A stretch of 64,000 bases of DNA, taken from NCBI RefSeq assembly GCF_016734905.1, contig NZ_JAERPO010000001.1:558001-622000 (forward strand), written 5' to 3'. Shown here piece after piece: positions 44,878-53,453 of this stretch. Numbering within the stretch: position 1 is the stretch's first letter; every line of letters begins with the position of its first letter. The notes beneath the pieces are model-generated. The model was given only the letters and a program-made list of their open reading frames with translations. It ran no database searches and had not been told where the DNA came from. This DNA comes from Sphingopyxis jiangsuensis (lineage in GTDB: Bacteria > Pseudomonadota > Alphaproteobacteria > Sphingomonadales > Sphingomonadaceae). The translations under genes and the position numbers were made by a program.

Positions 44878-45050
44878 CAAGGTACCGAAATGAGTAAGCC
44901 CCGCCACATTTCTGTGGCGGGGCTCCCTCGGTTCCGTCCGAAGACGGGACCAATCCTATCCAATCTTTCGATCACATAGGCCCGAGAAACGCATCGGCGC
45001 GGGCCGGGTTCCATGACGAAGAAAATTTTTTCAACGAATGTTCGGGAGGC
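44878..45050. other. Intergenic DNA left of the integrated element
   Basis: Contains the hairpin below and otherwise unremarkable sequence with no open frame that looks coding. Together with 45069-45210 inside the element it makes a 333-base stretch without a gene. Confidence 0.6.
44897..44924 (+). terminator. Hairpin after the Yip1 gene
   Basis: Perfect 11-bp stem AGCCCCGCCAC (44897-44907) / GTGGCGGGGCT (44914-44924) with a six-base loop, 19 bases after the Yip1 stop. It lacks the T-run of a classical terminator. Confidence 0.6.
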
Positions 45051-45068
45051 TGGAGCGGGTAGCGGGAA
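45051..45068. other. attL: displaced 18-bp 3' end of tRNA-Gly
   Basis: TGGAGCGGGTAGCGGGAA is identical to the 3' end of the tRNA-Gly gene at 54884-54901, but it is followed by unrelated DNA (CCGC...), so it is not a tRNA. It marks the left boundary of the integrated element. Confidence 0.88.
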
Positions 45069-45125
45069 CCGCAAAGCTCCAGTTTTTATTGGTTTTGCGC
45101 GTATCTCATGATGCGACCTAGAATC

Positions 45126-45147
45126 TGGCCCCCAAAATGGCCCCCAA
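45126..45147. repeat. Left-end GGCCCCCAAA repeats (possible integrase arm sites)
   Basis: Two direct units TGGCCCCCAAA (45126-45136) and TGGCCCCCAA (45138-45147), 58 bases inside attL. The same units occur near the right end (54708-54771). Matching short repeats inside both ends fit arm-type binding sites of a tyrosine integrase. Confidence 0.6.
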
Positions 45148-45210
45148 TTGCCTTTGCTGCCCCCCCGAAAAGGCGCTCGGTCGTCCGCGCCGATCTTGTG
45201 CGAAATCCGG

Positions 45211-45471
45211 CTAATCGGTTTCGCGGATCAGCCGTGCCAGCTCGCGCAAATATCGAGCGGCCGTCTCGGCGTCGGCAGAGCGCCCGCCATGCTTCCACGC
45301 ATTGCGATTCGCGCGAGGCGCTCCGCTACCCTTCCCCCCGTGCATCCGGCACCGCAACTTGCCTTTGATCGCTGGTGATTGGCACCCCGTTCCCAAACGA
45401 GTCCGCGCTTGGCAGCGCTTTGCTCGTGCCAGTTGCTCCGGTTGCATGGGGTTGTTCGTCGGCTTTTGCAT
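45211..45471 (-). CDS. Small mobile-element protein with HGG motif
   Basis: 86 aa from the internal ATG at 45471. Sequence has CQARTRLGTGCQSPAIKG, then RCRMHGGKGSGAPRANRNAW and a charged tail. Cys-x-Cys/HGG proteins of this type are widespread in alphaproteobacterial prophages and islands and may bind zinc (C, C, C, H residues are spaced regularly); their role is unknown. The first half overlaps the gene at 45326 in another frame. Confidence 0.7.
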   Translation of the reverse strand: MQKPTNNPMQPEQLARAKRCQARTRLGTGCQSPAIKGKLRCRMHGGKGSGAPRANRNAWKHGGRSADAETAARYLRELARLIRETD

Positions 45472-45988
45472 TTTTCTCGCCCCCCGCGTGATGATGGAAT
45501 TGATCAGCAACAATGGCCTGCCCGCCTTCGTTGACGTGGACGTGGCGCACCGTTTGTTCGCGTGGCCGGTGAAGCTTGGCTACCGCCTCTAAGGTCGCCC
45601 TACTATTCGCCTGCGCTTTGAAAGCCAGACGGGCATAGCGTTCGGCCGCAAGTGGATAGTCGCCAAAGTTTATGATCGCCCGCCGACTCAATTCCGTAAA
45701 CAACGCATCGAGCGAATGCGCTTGGGCGGTCAGCATTTCGGTTGCCGCTGCCATGTCACCTTTGCAGGCAATCTCAGCCTTGGCTTTGAGCGCCCGTCCA
45801 AAATCATCGAGTTGCGGCTGACCGGGCAGCTTACCGACCATTTTTTCGGTCAGCGCGCTGGAAACTATGCCGTGCCGCAAATATGGGCCGATCATCGCGC
45901 GTGCCATCGTCTCGGCTTCGCTTTCGCCTTTTTGGGCCTCTATCGTCACCGCCCGATCAGGCTCCACCTTCTTCCCTTTAACGGTCAT
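45326..45988 (-). CDS. Conserved mobile-element protein (VNEGGQAIVADQ type)
   Basis: 220 aa from ATG 45988, overlapping the upstream stop (ATGA). Sequence includes RAMIGPYLRHGIVSSALTEK and HVHVNEGGQAIVADQFHHH, a pattern I recall from many alphaproteobacterial islands and prophages; no function is known. The C-terminal 48 residues are encoded by the same DNA as the start of the HGG protein, in a different frame. Confidence 0.72.
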   Translation of the reverse strand: MTVKGKKVEPDRAVTIEAQKGESEAETMARAMIGPYLRHGIVSSALTEKMVGKLPGQPQLDDFGRALKAKAEIACKGDMAAATEMLTAQAHSLDALFTELSRRAIINFGDYPLAAERYARLAFKAQANSRATLEAVAKLHRPREQTVRHVHVNEGGQAIVADQFHHHAGGEKNAKADEQPHATGATGTSKALPSADSFGNGVPITSDQRQVAVPDARGEG

Positions 45989-46743
45989 GCCGCCTCTCTC
46001 CATCGCGCGTCTTGAAACGCCGCCGCATAGGCCAGCACGGCCACTGGCGCGGACCAATCAGGTTGCCACCATCCCCATGACGTTTGAGGTGCCCCCTGAC
46101 CCCATGGTGCAGCTGTATGTGTGCTGGAATCCGGAATGACCGACTTTGGCGCAAATCCGCCATTCTCATACTTGAGCGTATCGGAATACGATACCGCTGG
46201 CTGCCCCTTTGTTGATCGGATCAAGGGCATCGTTTCGGATTCCAACACCGGCAACTGATTGCTGTCGCGAGCCTTCCGATAGGCCTTCAGTGCGCGCAGA
46301 CCGCGATCCATCCGCCTTCGGGCTTGCGTCTTGGGTTCCGGTTCGCGGGTTATGAAATCAGATGTCGGGGCCTTGCGTCCGGGACCGGCCACCCAAGTCA
46401 GGCGCCAGCACCGCGCGCGCGATTTGTCGGCGGCCTTTACCTTAAAATGAGCATCCTTGGTCATCTCGATAAAGCCTAGTGCAGTCAGATCGTCGAACGC
46501 ACGGCTGGCAGCTGCTAAGTCGGCGACGCCCAGCCGGTAGGCGGCATCGCGGACGCTCAAATAAAGGCTCCCATTGTTCGATCCATTTTCGAGCATTGCG
46601 AGTTCGACTAACAGTGAGCGTGCGTTGGGCGACAAGGCCCGATAAGCATTCGTGTTAAGCATGGCATGGTCCAGCCGGGCGAAGCGGCTGGTCGGGCTGC
46701 GGCCGGTTGCATCAATCCGGTTGCGCCGATTGCGGCTGCCCAC
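45985..46743 (-). CDS. Winged-helix protein of the element (replication/regulation-like)
   Basis: 252 aa from a GTG start at 46743, five bases after the AlpA-like gene stop and preceded by GAAGG. The middle reads LSPNARSLLVELAMLENGSN, SVRDAAYRLGVADLAAASRA and FDDLTALGFIEM, a winged-helix pattern found in phage and plasmid replication or partner regulators. The C-terminus is Arg-rich then low-complexity. A role in element replication is a guess. Confidence 0.6.
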   Translation of the reverse strand: MGSRNRRNRIDATGRSPTSRFARLDHAMLNTNAYRALSPNARSLLVELAMLENGSNNGSLYLSVRDAAYRLGVADLAAASRAFDDLTALGFIEMTKDAHFKVKAADKSRARCWRLTWVAGPGRKAPTSDFITREPEPKTQARRRMDRGLRALKAYRKARDSNQLPVLESETMPLIRSTKGQPAVSYSDTLKYENGGFAPKSVIPDSSTHTAAPWGQGAPQTSWGWWQPDWSAPVAVLAYAAAFQDARWREAA

Positions 46744-46748
46744 AACGA

Positions 46749-46937
46749 TCAGCCTTCGCCGATAACCAGAGCGCGAAGCGATGCCGCCGGGATCAGTGTG
46801 CGTTTTCCAACCTTTCGGGATTCCAACCGCCCCTCGCCTATCAACTGGTATAGGCGCGTGCGGCCAAGCGACGACACACGGCAAGCTTCGTTAATGGAAT
46901 AGGCGAGCGGCTCAATAGCAACAGTTGTAGCAGTCAT
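46749..46937 (-). CDS. AlpA-like helix-turn-helix regulator/excisionase
   Basis: 62 aa from ATG 46937. It fits the MerR/AlpA-type excisionase fold: LAYSINEACRVSSLGRTRLY, QLIGEGRLESRKVGKRTLIP and a short end. Such proteins activate integrase expression or act as recombination directionality factors in P4-like elements. It lies between the 256-aa unknown gene and the winged-helix gene. Confidence 0.82.
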   Translation of the reverse strand: MTATTVAIEPLAYSINEACRVSSLGRTRLYQLIGEGRLESRKVGKRTLIPAASLRALVIGEG

Positions 46938-47021
46938 AGAATGTCTCCGTTCGGCTTTGAACGGGATCATCCTACATTGGCCTTTACTGTGGGACCGCCA
47001 CCAATAGCCAATAAATGCCAA

Positions 47022-47792
47022 TCAACCCGCAACTCGCGATTTATTGGCATCCAACAATTTCAGAGCGTTAAGCTCTTCGACGAAGCGCCTTCCATAGCTA
47101 CGCAACTGGCTATCCTCCGGCGTATCGCCCGCAGTGCCAATAAACCAATCGGCCAAATGGCGTCCAATATCCGACTGGTTCGGTTCGCCCCCATCTTCGC
47201 GCAAAAGCCCGTCGGGGGAATGATGTGCGACCGCCGCAAGGTGCAGAAAAGCCCCATCCCAATCCCACTTCCGCCGGGCGCCCCGCGTCGTGATCGCATG
47301 AACCTTTTGTTCGTTGGGAGCGGACGCACTGGACGTTGCGGGAAGCGCGCTCGGATCGAATTGGACGCCTAAAGCATAACCCGTGCTGTTTTCGAATGGA
47401 GCGCCACTATCTCCAAAGGTGAAATCGCCCGCGATCCAATCTTGGGTCGCAAACCGCCCGCGCGACTTGAGTTCAGACCAAAAGGTTTTTGGGATGGTCC
47501 CAGCTGGCTCGTCCAAGCTCCACTTGGTCGGGTGCCAATCCTCCAGATCGGATGTGAATGCGAAATCAACCGCCCGCGCCAAAAGCGAACCTTGTGTCAA
47601 TCTTCGCAATATCGCTTCGGTAGCGTTATCCCTCGCCGCGCACCGCTGGATTTCATCGGTGGCATATTCAATCGGGTCATGGTGCATATAGGCCTGCCCG
47701 ACCAATTGCAGCGCATCTCGCGATGATATCCATCGCCCCGGTTCGATATGCGGCTCGACTCCAACCGGCCGCACGCAAGGGAGTGTTTGCAT
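47022..47792 (-). CDS. Unknown element protein
   Basis: 256 aa. No signal, no membrane helix, no recognised motif. Visible features: RWISSRDALQLVGQAYMHHD at the start, FTSDLEDWHPTKWSLDEPAG, RRKWDWDGAFLHLAAVAHH and a C-terminal helix ELNALKLLDANKSRVAG. It stands between the GIY-YIG gene and the AlpA-like gene. Because it is cargo of a defence-type element it could be a regulator, antitoxin-like or anti-restriction factor, but nothing in the sequence decides this. Confidence 0.65.
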   Translation of the reverse strand: MQTLPCVRPVGVEPHIEPGRWISSRDALQLVGQAYMHHDPIEYATDEIQRCAARDNATEAILRRLTQGSLLARAVDFAFTSDLEDWHPTKWSLDEPAGTIPKTFWSELKSRGRFATQDWIAGDFTFGDSGAPFENSTGYALGVQFDPSALPATSSASAPNEQKVHAITTRGARRKWDWDGAFLHLAAVAHHSPDGLLREDGGEPNQSDIGRHLADWFIGTAGDTPEDSQLRSYGRRFVEELNALKLLDANKSRVAG

Positions 47793-47876
47793 CCATCCAC
47801 TTTAGGAACAATTCGGGAACAGTCAAGCCCGTTCACTTATGTTCGCCCGTGATGCCGCGCCACAATTGATTTCACG

Positions 47877-48341
47877 TCAGCTTGTCGTAAATTCAGATAA
47901 TGAAGTGCCCAATCGAAGCGCAGCGTAAAGCTCGAAAAGGTGCTGCTCTATGGGGCATTCGATTTCGACATAGCGAAGGCGCATTTCGCCGATTTGCTGC
48001 CGCTGGCGGTCAAACTCGGCTTTGAACGCGGCATCTTGCATCAGGCTGGCGCGGGAGCCGTCCGGGCGATAGGTCGCTTTCAATTCTAGCGACTGGCGAG
48101 CGCGCTTGAAGGCAAAAGACGCGGAATGGTGGCTGTCGGCGGTATGCGCCCTCACGCGCCCCTGTAGATTGCGCGTCCGGCCGGTATGGCATGGGTTCCC
48201 GTCCGCGTCGTAAAAGACGTAGATCGCGTGAAGCCCTTTCCAATCGGCTCTCGCCTTCATTTCCAAAGGCTCGCAGCGCACAAGTTGGTCGAACAGATGC
48301 GGCATCCGGTCCACGGCCTCAAAGAAGCGCGTCTCGCTCAT
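47877..48341 (-). CDS. GIY-YIG nuclease coupled to the Type ISP gene
   Basis: 154 aa; its ATG (48341-48339) shares a base with the TGA stop of the 1629-aa Type ISP gene. The GIY-YIG core is intact: LHAIYVFYDADGNP (first tyrosine strand), CHTGRTRNLQGRVRAH (second strand with catalytic Arg and His) near residues 37-66, and the acidic end EIECPIEQHLFELYAALRLG providing the catalytic Glu. GIY-YIG nucleases cut or nick DNA. Being coupled to a complete restriction enzyme is unusual and suggests a joint function. Confidence 0.82.
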   Translation of the reverse strand: MSETRFFEAVDRMPHLFDQLVRCEPLEMKARADWKGLHAIYVFYDADGNPCHTGRTRNLQGRVRAHTADSHHSASFAFKRARQSLELKATYRPDGSRASLMQDAAFKAEFDRQRQQIGEMRLRYVEIECPIEQHLFELYAALRLGTSLSEFTTS

Positions 48342-51300
48342 CAATCGATCTCCAGCTTCGGCAAGCCGCGCACGATTTTCATCGTCTCCAGACTGACCGT
48401 GATGACCCGCTGGAACAGCAGCAGCGGATAGGCCGGGTCTCCGACCGTTTCGATGGCGTAGCGGTTGGCGTCGTTGACGATGCCGCTGGCTTTGTCTGTC
48501 TTGACGCACTGGCGCTCCATCACCCATTCGAGCGCGGGCTTGCCATTGACCACATAGTCATAGGCTTCCAGCGGAATGCCGGTGATGGTGATGCGCGGAT
48601 TGTAATGCACCACCGTCTTGTCGAGATTGGGACGCTTGCCGCCGAATTTCATTTTCTCGACGCGAAAGAATTGCACCGGGTCCGGGATATTGGCCAGCCG
48701 CAGATCGCCCTCGGCAATGGTAACGGGGAACGGTTCGGCGCTGTCAAAGTCGCAATGCAGATCGCCCAACTGCCGTCCGGCCTCGACGAAGGCCCAGAAG
48801 TCCTCAGCTTGCTTGACAGCCGGGATGCGCGGCAATTGCTTGGATAGATTATCGGCGAAGCGGGCGCGATATTCCTCGCTGTGCAACAGGCCATAGACGT
48901 AGTGGAACAGGTCATCCTTGGTGATCGGTTCGCCGAAATAGGCGGCCTGAAAATGCGCTAACCCTTCATCGGTGATGGCGTCACCACGCCCGCCCGGTGC
49001 GGCTGGTGCGGCGGAGAACAAGCCGCCTTGTGGGGCGCCGTCGGCCGCTTCGGCTTCATAATCGTAAATGTAGCGAGGCAGGCACTGGCCTGTTGAAATC
49101 GTGTGCACATTTGGAAGATGGGCTACCATCAGCACAGAAAAATCACCGCCCGCGCCGATGCCTGAGATGCAAATCCCTCTGTTCTCTTTACCATCCGCCG
49201 GAAACATTCTCGGCATCTGATACACACAGTTATTAAAGCTTCGATCGGAGTAAGACCAAGTTCTTGAGAAAGGACGATAATCAGACAGCTGAATAGATTG
49301 CTCGACGAATCGTGTGTTGGTTCCACGCTTTGCTTTTTGTAGTTCTGGGCGATCCCAGCTTATCTTAGTCGAGTCCATCGTGACGTAGTTTCGCGCATCA
49401 GGTTCATTAATCTTGATATTCAGGCCTTTGATACGATCAACTTCTTGGTTAAAAAAGTCTATCGAGCGGCGCACGTTTGAGGCCAATTCATTGCGTGAAG
49501 AATTGTAGTTCCAATAATCCCGGCAGGTCATCAATCCGCGCGAGCGTGCCGAAAAAATAGCATACTCCTGACTATCTGTCGTGACAGCTATGAACGCATC
49601 AAATGCCTTGTCGCGTTGGCCCAGCCAGTCGCCATGCTCGTCGGGGGTGATCGCCTGCCAGCCCTTTGCGGCGGTTATGCCGCCAATGCTGCCAAATCGG
49701 GCGATGGTCGCTAGCTTGTCCTCGCGGGTCAAATAATCGCCGATATCGTGGAACCGGATTTGCCCATGATCGGCGGCGTCGGGGTTTTTGACCAGTAGGG
49801 CAATGGCGACCGGCGTGCGCGTGCCTTGCCCGAACACATTGTCTTTTTCCTTACGACGCTGTTCGCCAGACGTGCGTGCATTCCCACGCAAATGGAACAC
49901 ATGGAGACTGGAAAACTCGGCAGTCAGGCATTGGCGCAGGCCATCGGCGGTGTTGGCGTCCAGCCATCCCGCATTAGAAACGTAGGCAACCACCCCCGCA
50001 TCGCCAATCCGGTCGCTGGCCCAACGGATCGCACGGATATAGCTGTCGTATAGGGCATTTTTTAGCGTTGCCGTAGAACGCGCGGCATACGTCTCACGGA
50101 TGCGTTCGTCCAAGCGAGAATAGGCGACATTGGCGGCATTATCGTTCGCGCTGCCCTGCCCTACCGAATAGGGTGGATTGCCGATAATGACGCGGATATC
50201 CAGCGCCTTCTGCCGCGCCCGGCGGTGACTGTTGTCGGGCATCAGTGCTGCGAGCATGTCCTTTTTCTGCTCGTAAAGTTGGAACGTGTCGGTCAGGCAG
50301 ATGCCGCCGAACGGCTGATAGTCGCCGCCGGACAGGCTGTGATAGACCGCCTCGATATTGATCGCCGCGATGTAGTAGGCCAGCAGCACGATCTCGTTGG
50401 CGTGGATTTCATGGGCATATTTGTGCGCCAGCTCGTCCGGCCGGATCAGCCCCGATTGCAGCAGACGGGTGATGAAGGTGCCGGTCCCGGTGAAGGGGTC
50501 CATGATATGCACCCCCTTGCTGCCAAGGGTCTGGCCAAATTCGGATTGCAGCACCTCGTTGACCGAATGGATGATGAAATCCACTACCTCGACCGGGGTG
50601 TAAACAATGCCCAGCCGCTCGGTCATCCGGGGGAAGGCGTTGCGGAAGAATTTATCGTATAGCTCGACGACGATCTTTTGCTTGGCCCCGGCGTCGTCAA
50701 TGCCCGCTGCGCGCCGTTTCACGCTGTCATAGAAGCGCTGGAGACTGTCGGCCTCCTTGTCTAGCCGATGCTCGTCGAGCGCCTCCAGCACCGCTTCCAT
50801 CGCCTTGGAAACGGGATTGTTGCGGGCAAAGCTGTAGCCCTCGAACAGCGCGTCGAACACCGGCCGGGTGATGAGATGTTGGGCCAGCATTTCGATAGCC
50901 TCGCCGGGCGTGATACTGTCATTCAAATCGTCGCGGATTTCGGCAAGGAAACCCTCGAACGCCGCGCGCTCGGGCGTATCGGGCTTTTCGACCAGCGCGG
51001 TGATGCGGGTGATATGCGTCTGGGCAATCTTGGCGATATCGCCCGCCCAATCCTCCCAATAATCGCGGCGACCGCATTTCTTGACGATCTTGGCCATGAT
51101 GGCGCGCGAAAATTCGTCGAACACAAATGCGGTCTGGCTTTCGCCACCTCTGCGCGGGGTGCTGTCGCCGTCGCCGCGTTCGCCATCGTCGCCGCCCGCG
51201 CCGCCGCTGCCGATATGATCGCCGCCGCCTTGCTTCTTCGCGGCGGGCAGCTTGTTGCTCACCGCGACGACCTCGATATGGTCGCTGATATCGACGCCAA

Positions 51301-53230
51301 GGTCCGCCTGATTGAGCCGCGCGTCGAAACGCTCGTCGTGGCTGCGAAGCGCGTTCAGGATTTGCCACACCACACGATAGCGCTCGTTGTCGTCGAGCGC
51401 CTGTTCGGGCGTCACACCGGCCGGAACACCGATCGGCAGGATGACATAGCCCAGCTGTTTGCCCGGCGCGCGGCGCATCACGCGCCCGACCGACTGCACA
51501 ACGTCAATCTGGCTCTTGCGCGGGTGCATGAACAGGATGGCGTCGAGCGCGGGCACGTCCACGCCTTCGGACAGGCAACGGGCATTGGACAGGATGCGCG
51601 CGACGCCTTCGCCTGCATCCTCTTTAAGCCAGTCCAGATGCACGTTGCGCTCTTTCGCACCCATGGTGCCGTCCACATGGTGCAACTGGCATTCCAGCAC
51701 GGCGGCATCGCCCATCGCGTCCTGCCCCTCGTCGGACGCCAGATATTCGCTCACGACATTGGCAAATTCGGTGCGGACCAGTTTGGATGCGGCAATGTCT
51801 TTGCAGAAGGCGAGCGCGCGGCGCATCGGCTGGGCGTCGGTCAGCAGCTCGTCTTTCAGGCCATTCTTGGTCAGCGCCTTGTAACAGCCGATGATCTTGG
51901 TCGCGTCATCCAGCTTCAATTCGGTGCCGCCATCGGCCAGCCGGTGCTGCACGCCGCCCGATACCATGGCTTCGTCCACGGCCAGCACCAGCACCTTGTA
52001 ATCGGTCAGCAGGCCATTCTCGACCGCCCAGCCAAAGCCGCGTGTGAACAGCGTTTCACCATAGAGCGCCGGGTCGTCCATCGACGCCAGTTCGGCCGAT
52101 GCCTCGCTGGCCTTGGCCTTCGCGCCCTCGCCAAAGACGCGCGGGGTGGCGGTCATGTAGAGGCGTTTCCGGCCGCCGATGAAATCCTGATTATGGACTT
52201 TGACGAAATTGCTTTCGTCCTCGCCCGCCAATGTCGCGCCGGTCGTGCGGTGTGCCTCGTCGCAGATAATCAGCTCAAATTCGGGGAAGCCGTGCCGCTT
52301 TTGCGCGTCGCTGATAACCTGAATCGACTGATAGGTGGAAAACACCACCGTCATCCGGTCCGGGGCAGGTGTGCGCGCGCGGCTGGCCAGTTTTGCGGCG
52401 TTGGTCGTCGCGGGATAATCCAGATCGTGCAGTTCAACCTCTGCAACGTCGTCGGCATCGCGGCGGCGCTTTCCCACCTGCACGTCCGAACAGACGGCAT
52501 AAGATCGCAACGGGGTCGCGCTGTCGATTGTCCATTCGCGGATAGTCTGGCTCATCAAAGCGAGCGACGGGACCAGCACCAGCACGGTCTTGCCCGGCCC
52601 CGCCATCGTCTCGGCGATCTTCAGCCCGGTAAAGGTCTTGCCCGTGCCGCACGCCATAATCAGCTTGCCCCGGTCGGCCTCGGCCAGCCCGGCCTGCACC
52701 GCCACCAGCGCATCCTGTTGGTGCGGCCGGAGCGCCTTGGGCGCGGCAACCTTGATTTCTTCGCGCTGGAACCATGCCGCCCAATCAATCGGGCTTTCCT
52801 CCAGCCGGTCCAGCCCGATGCGGGTGACGTTCAGGTCATCCAGCAATGCCTCCGCATTGCTGCTCCACGGTGCGCCCGTCGTGTCGAACACCAGCCCGCG
52901 CGAAAAATGGCGTGTCGCGCTGCTGGCAAGGAAGCTGTCGATATCGCCTTTCTGGATGCGATAGCCTTCCGCATAAAATTTGCACTGGATGGCGCAAACG
53001 CTGTCCTCACCCCGAATCTTGGCGACCAGATCGATGCCGATATCCTTGCCGTCGAGCCGCTGGGCCTTTGCCCAATCGGTGAAGGTCCACACGTCCTCAT
53101 ATTCCTGGGCCATGCCCGGATCATGCTTGATAAACGCCAGCGCGAGCCGCTCGAAATAAGTGCCCTTCTCGCGTTCGGTCTTTGACGCCGCGCGATATTG
53201 GGCGAGAAGCTGGCGAAGCGGTGTAGTCAT
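48341..53230 (-). CDS. Type ISP restriction-modification enzyme (helicase-nuclease-methylase)
   Basis: 1629 aa single-chain enzyme of LlaGI/LlaBIII size. Domains by motif: Mrr-like PD-(D/E)xK nuclease (D67, then IQCKFY with K84); SF2 helicase (Walker A ACGTGKT 193-199, DEAH 324-327, TAT 360-362, QSVGRVMRR 579-587); coupling region; N6-adenine methylase (GIVYTPVEVVDF, DPFTGTGTF 911-919, NPPY 1018-1021); C-terminal target recognition region (about 1300-1629). It should cut unmodified DNA after translocation. An acidic/glycine linker (665-695) separates helicase and coupler. All key residues are present, so it looks active. Confidence 0.92.
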   Translation of the reverse strand: MTTPLRQLLAQYRAASKTEREKGTYFERLALAFIKHDPGMAQEYEDVWTFTDWAKAQRLDGKDIGIDLVAKIRGEDSVCAIQCKFYAEGYRIQKGDIDSFLASSATRHFSRGLVFDTTGAPWSSNAEALLDDLNVTRIGLDRLEESPIDWAAWFQREEIKVAAPKALRPHQQDALVAVQAGLAEADRGKLIMACGTGKTFTGLKIAETMAGPGKTVLVLVPSLALMSQTIREWTIDSATPLRSYAVCSDVQVGKRRRDADDVAEVELHDLDYPATTNAAKLASRARTPAPDRMTVVFSTYQSIQVISDAQKRHGFPEFELIICDEAHRTTGATLAGEDESNFVKVHNQDFIGGRKRLYMTATPRVFGEGAKAKASEASAELASMDDPALYGETLFTRGFGWAVENGLLTDYKVLVLAVDEAMVSGGVQHRLADGGTELKLDDATKIIGCYKALTKNGLKDELLTDAQPMRRALAFCKDIAASKLVRTEFANVVSEYLASDEGQDAMGDAAVLECQLHHVDGTMGAKERNVHLDWLKEDAGEGVARILSNARCLSEGVDVPALDAILFMHPRKSQIDVVQSVGRVMRRAPGKQLGYVILPIGVPAGVTPEQALDDNERYRVVWQILNALRSHDERFDARLNQADLGVDISDHIEVVAVSNKLPAAKKQGGGDHIGSGGAGGDDGERGDGDSTPRRGGESQTAFVFDEFSRAIMAKIVKKCGRRDYWEDWAGDIAKIAQTHITRITALVEKPDTPERAAFEGFLAEIRDDLNDSITPGEAIEMLAQHLITRPVFDALFEGYSFARNNPVSKAMEAVLEALDEHRLDKEADSLQRFYDSVKRRAAGIDDAGAKQKIVVELYDKFFRNAFPRMTERLGIVYTPVEVVDFIIHSVNEVLQSEFGQTLGSKGVHIMDPFTGTGTFITRLLQSGLIRPDELAHKYAHEIHANEIVLLAYYIAAINIEAVYHSLSGGDYQPFGGICLTDTFQLYEQKKDMLAALMPDNSHRRARQKALDIRVIIGNPPYSVGQGSANDNAANVAYSRLDERIRETYAARSTATLKNALYDSYIRAIRWASDRIGDAGVVAYVSNAGWLDANTADGLRQCLTAEFSSLHVFHLRGNARTSGEQRRKEKDNVFGQGTRTPVAIALLVKNPDAADHGQIRFHDIGDYLTREDKLATIARFGSIGGITAAKGWQAITPDEHGDWLGQRDKAFDAFIAVTTDSQEYAIFSARSRGLMTCRDYWNYNSSRNELASNVRRSIDFFNQEVDRIKGLNIKINEPDARNYVTMDSTKISWDRPELQKAKRGTNTRFVEQSIQLSDYRPFSRTWSYSDRSFNNCVYQMPRMFPADGKENRGICISGIGAGGDFSVLMVAHLPNVHTISTGQCLPRYIYDYEAEAADGAPQGGLFSAAPAAPGGRGDAITDEGLAHFQAAYFGEPITKDDLFHYVYGLLHSEEYRARFADNLSKQLPRIPAVKQAEDFWAFVEAGRQLGDLHCDFDSAEPFPVTIAEGDLRLANIPDPVQFFRVEKMKFGGKRPNLDKTVVHYNPRITITGIPLEAYDYVVNGKPALEWVMERQCVKTDKASGIVNDANRYAIETVGDPAYPLLLFQRVITVSLETMKIVRGLPKLEID

Positions 53231-53453
53231 TTGAATTTGCCTCCCGAAGACAGCGGATGCCTAACGGCGAAGCACGGAAGCGCCAAGATATTCTTGCGAG
53301 TTTCAGATTTGCCAACAGCAACTGCCAATTACGGTCTTCGCGCGCGCGGGCGAGAAACTGTATTTGCGATATCAATCGCGACTACGGCCGGTGTCCGCAT
53401 CGAGCGGTCCAGAGAATATACCTCCCCCCCCCAAAGACAGCGCGAACGTGGAG

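Noticed and set aside
45051-45068. Possible second tRNA-Gly at the left end
   Set aside because: Only 18 bases of the 3' end are present; neighbouring sequence does not form a cloverleaf, so it is an att site.
50768-53185. 805-codon plus-strand frame opposite the Type ISP gene
   Set aside because: Its composition is that of a reverse-complement shadow; the minus-strand protein has all nuclease, helicase and methylase motifs in order.
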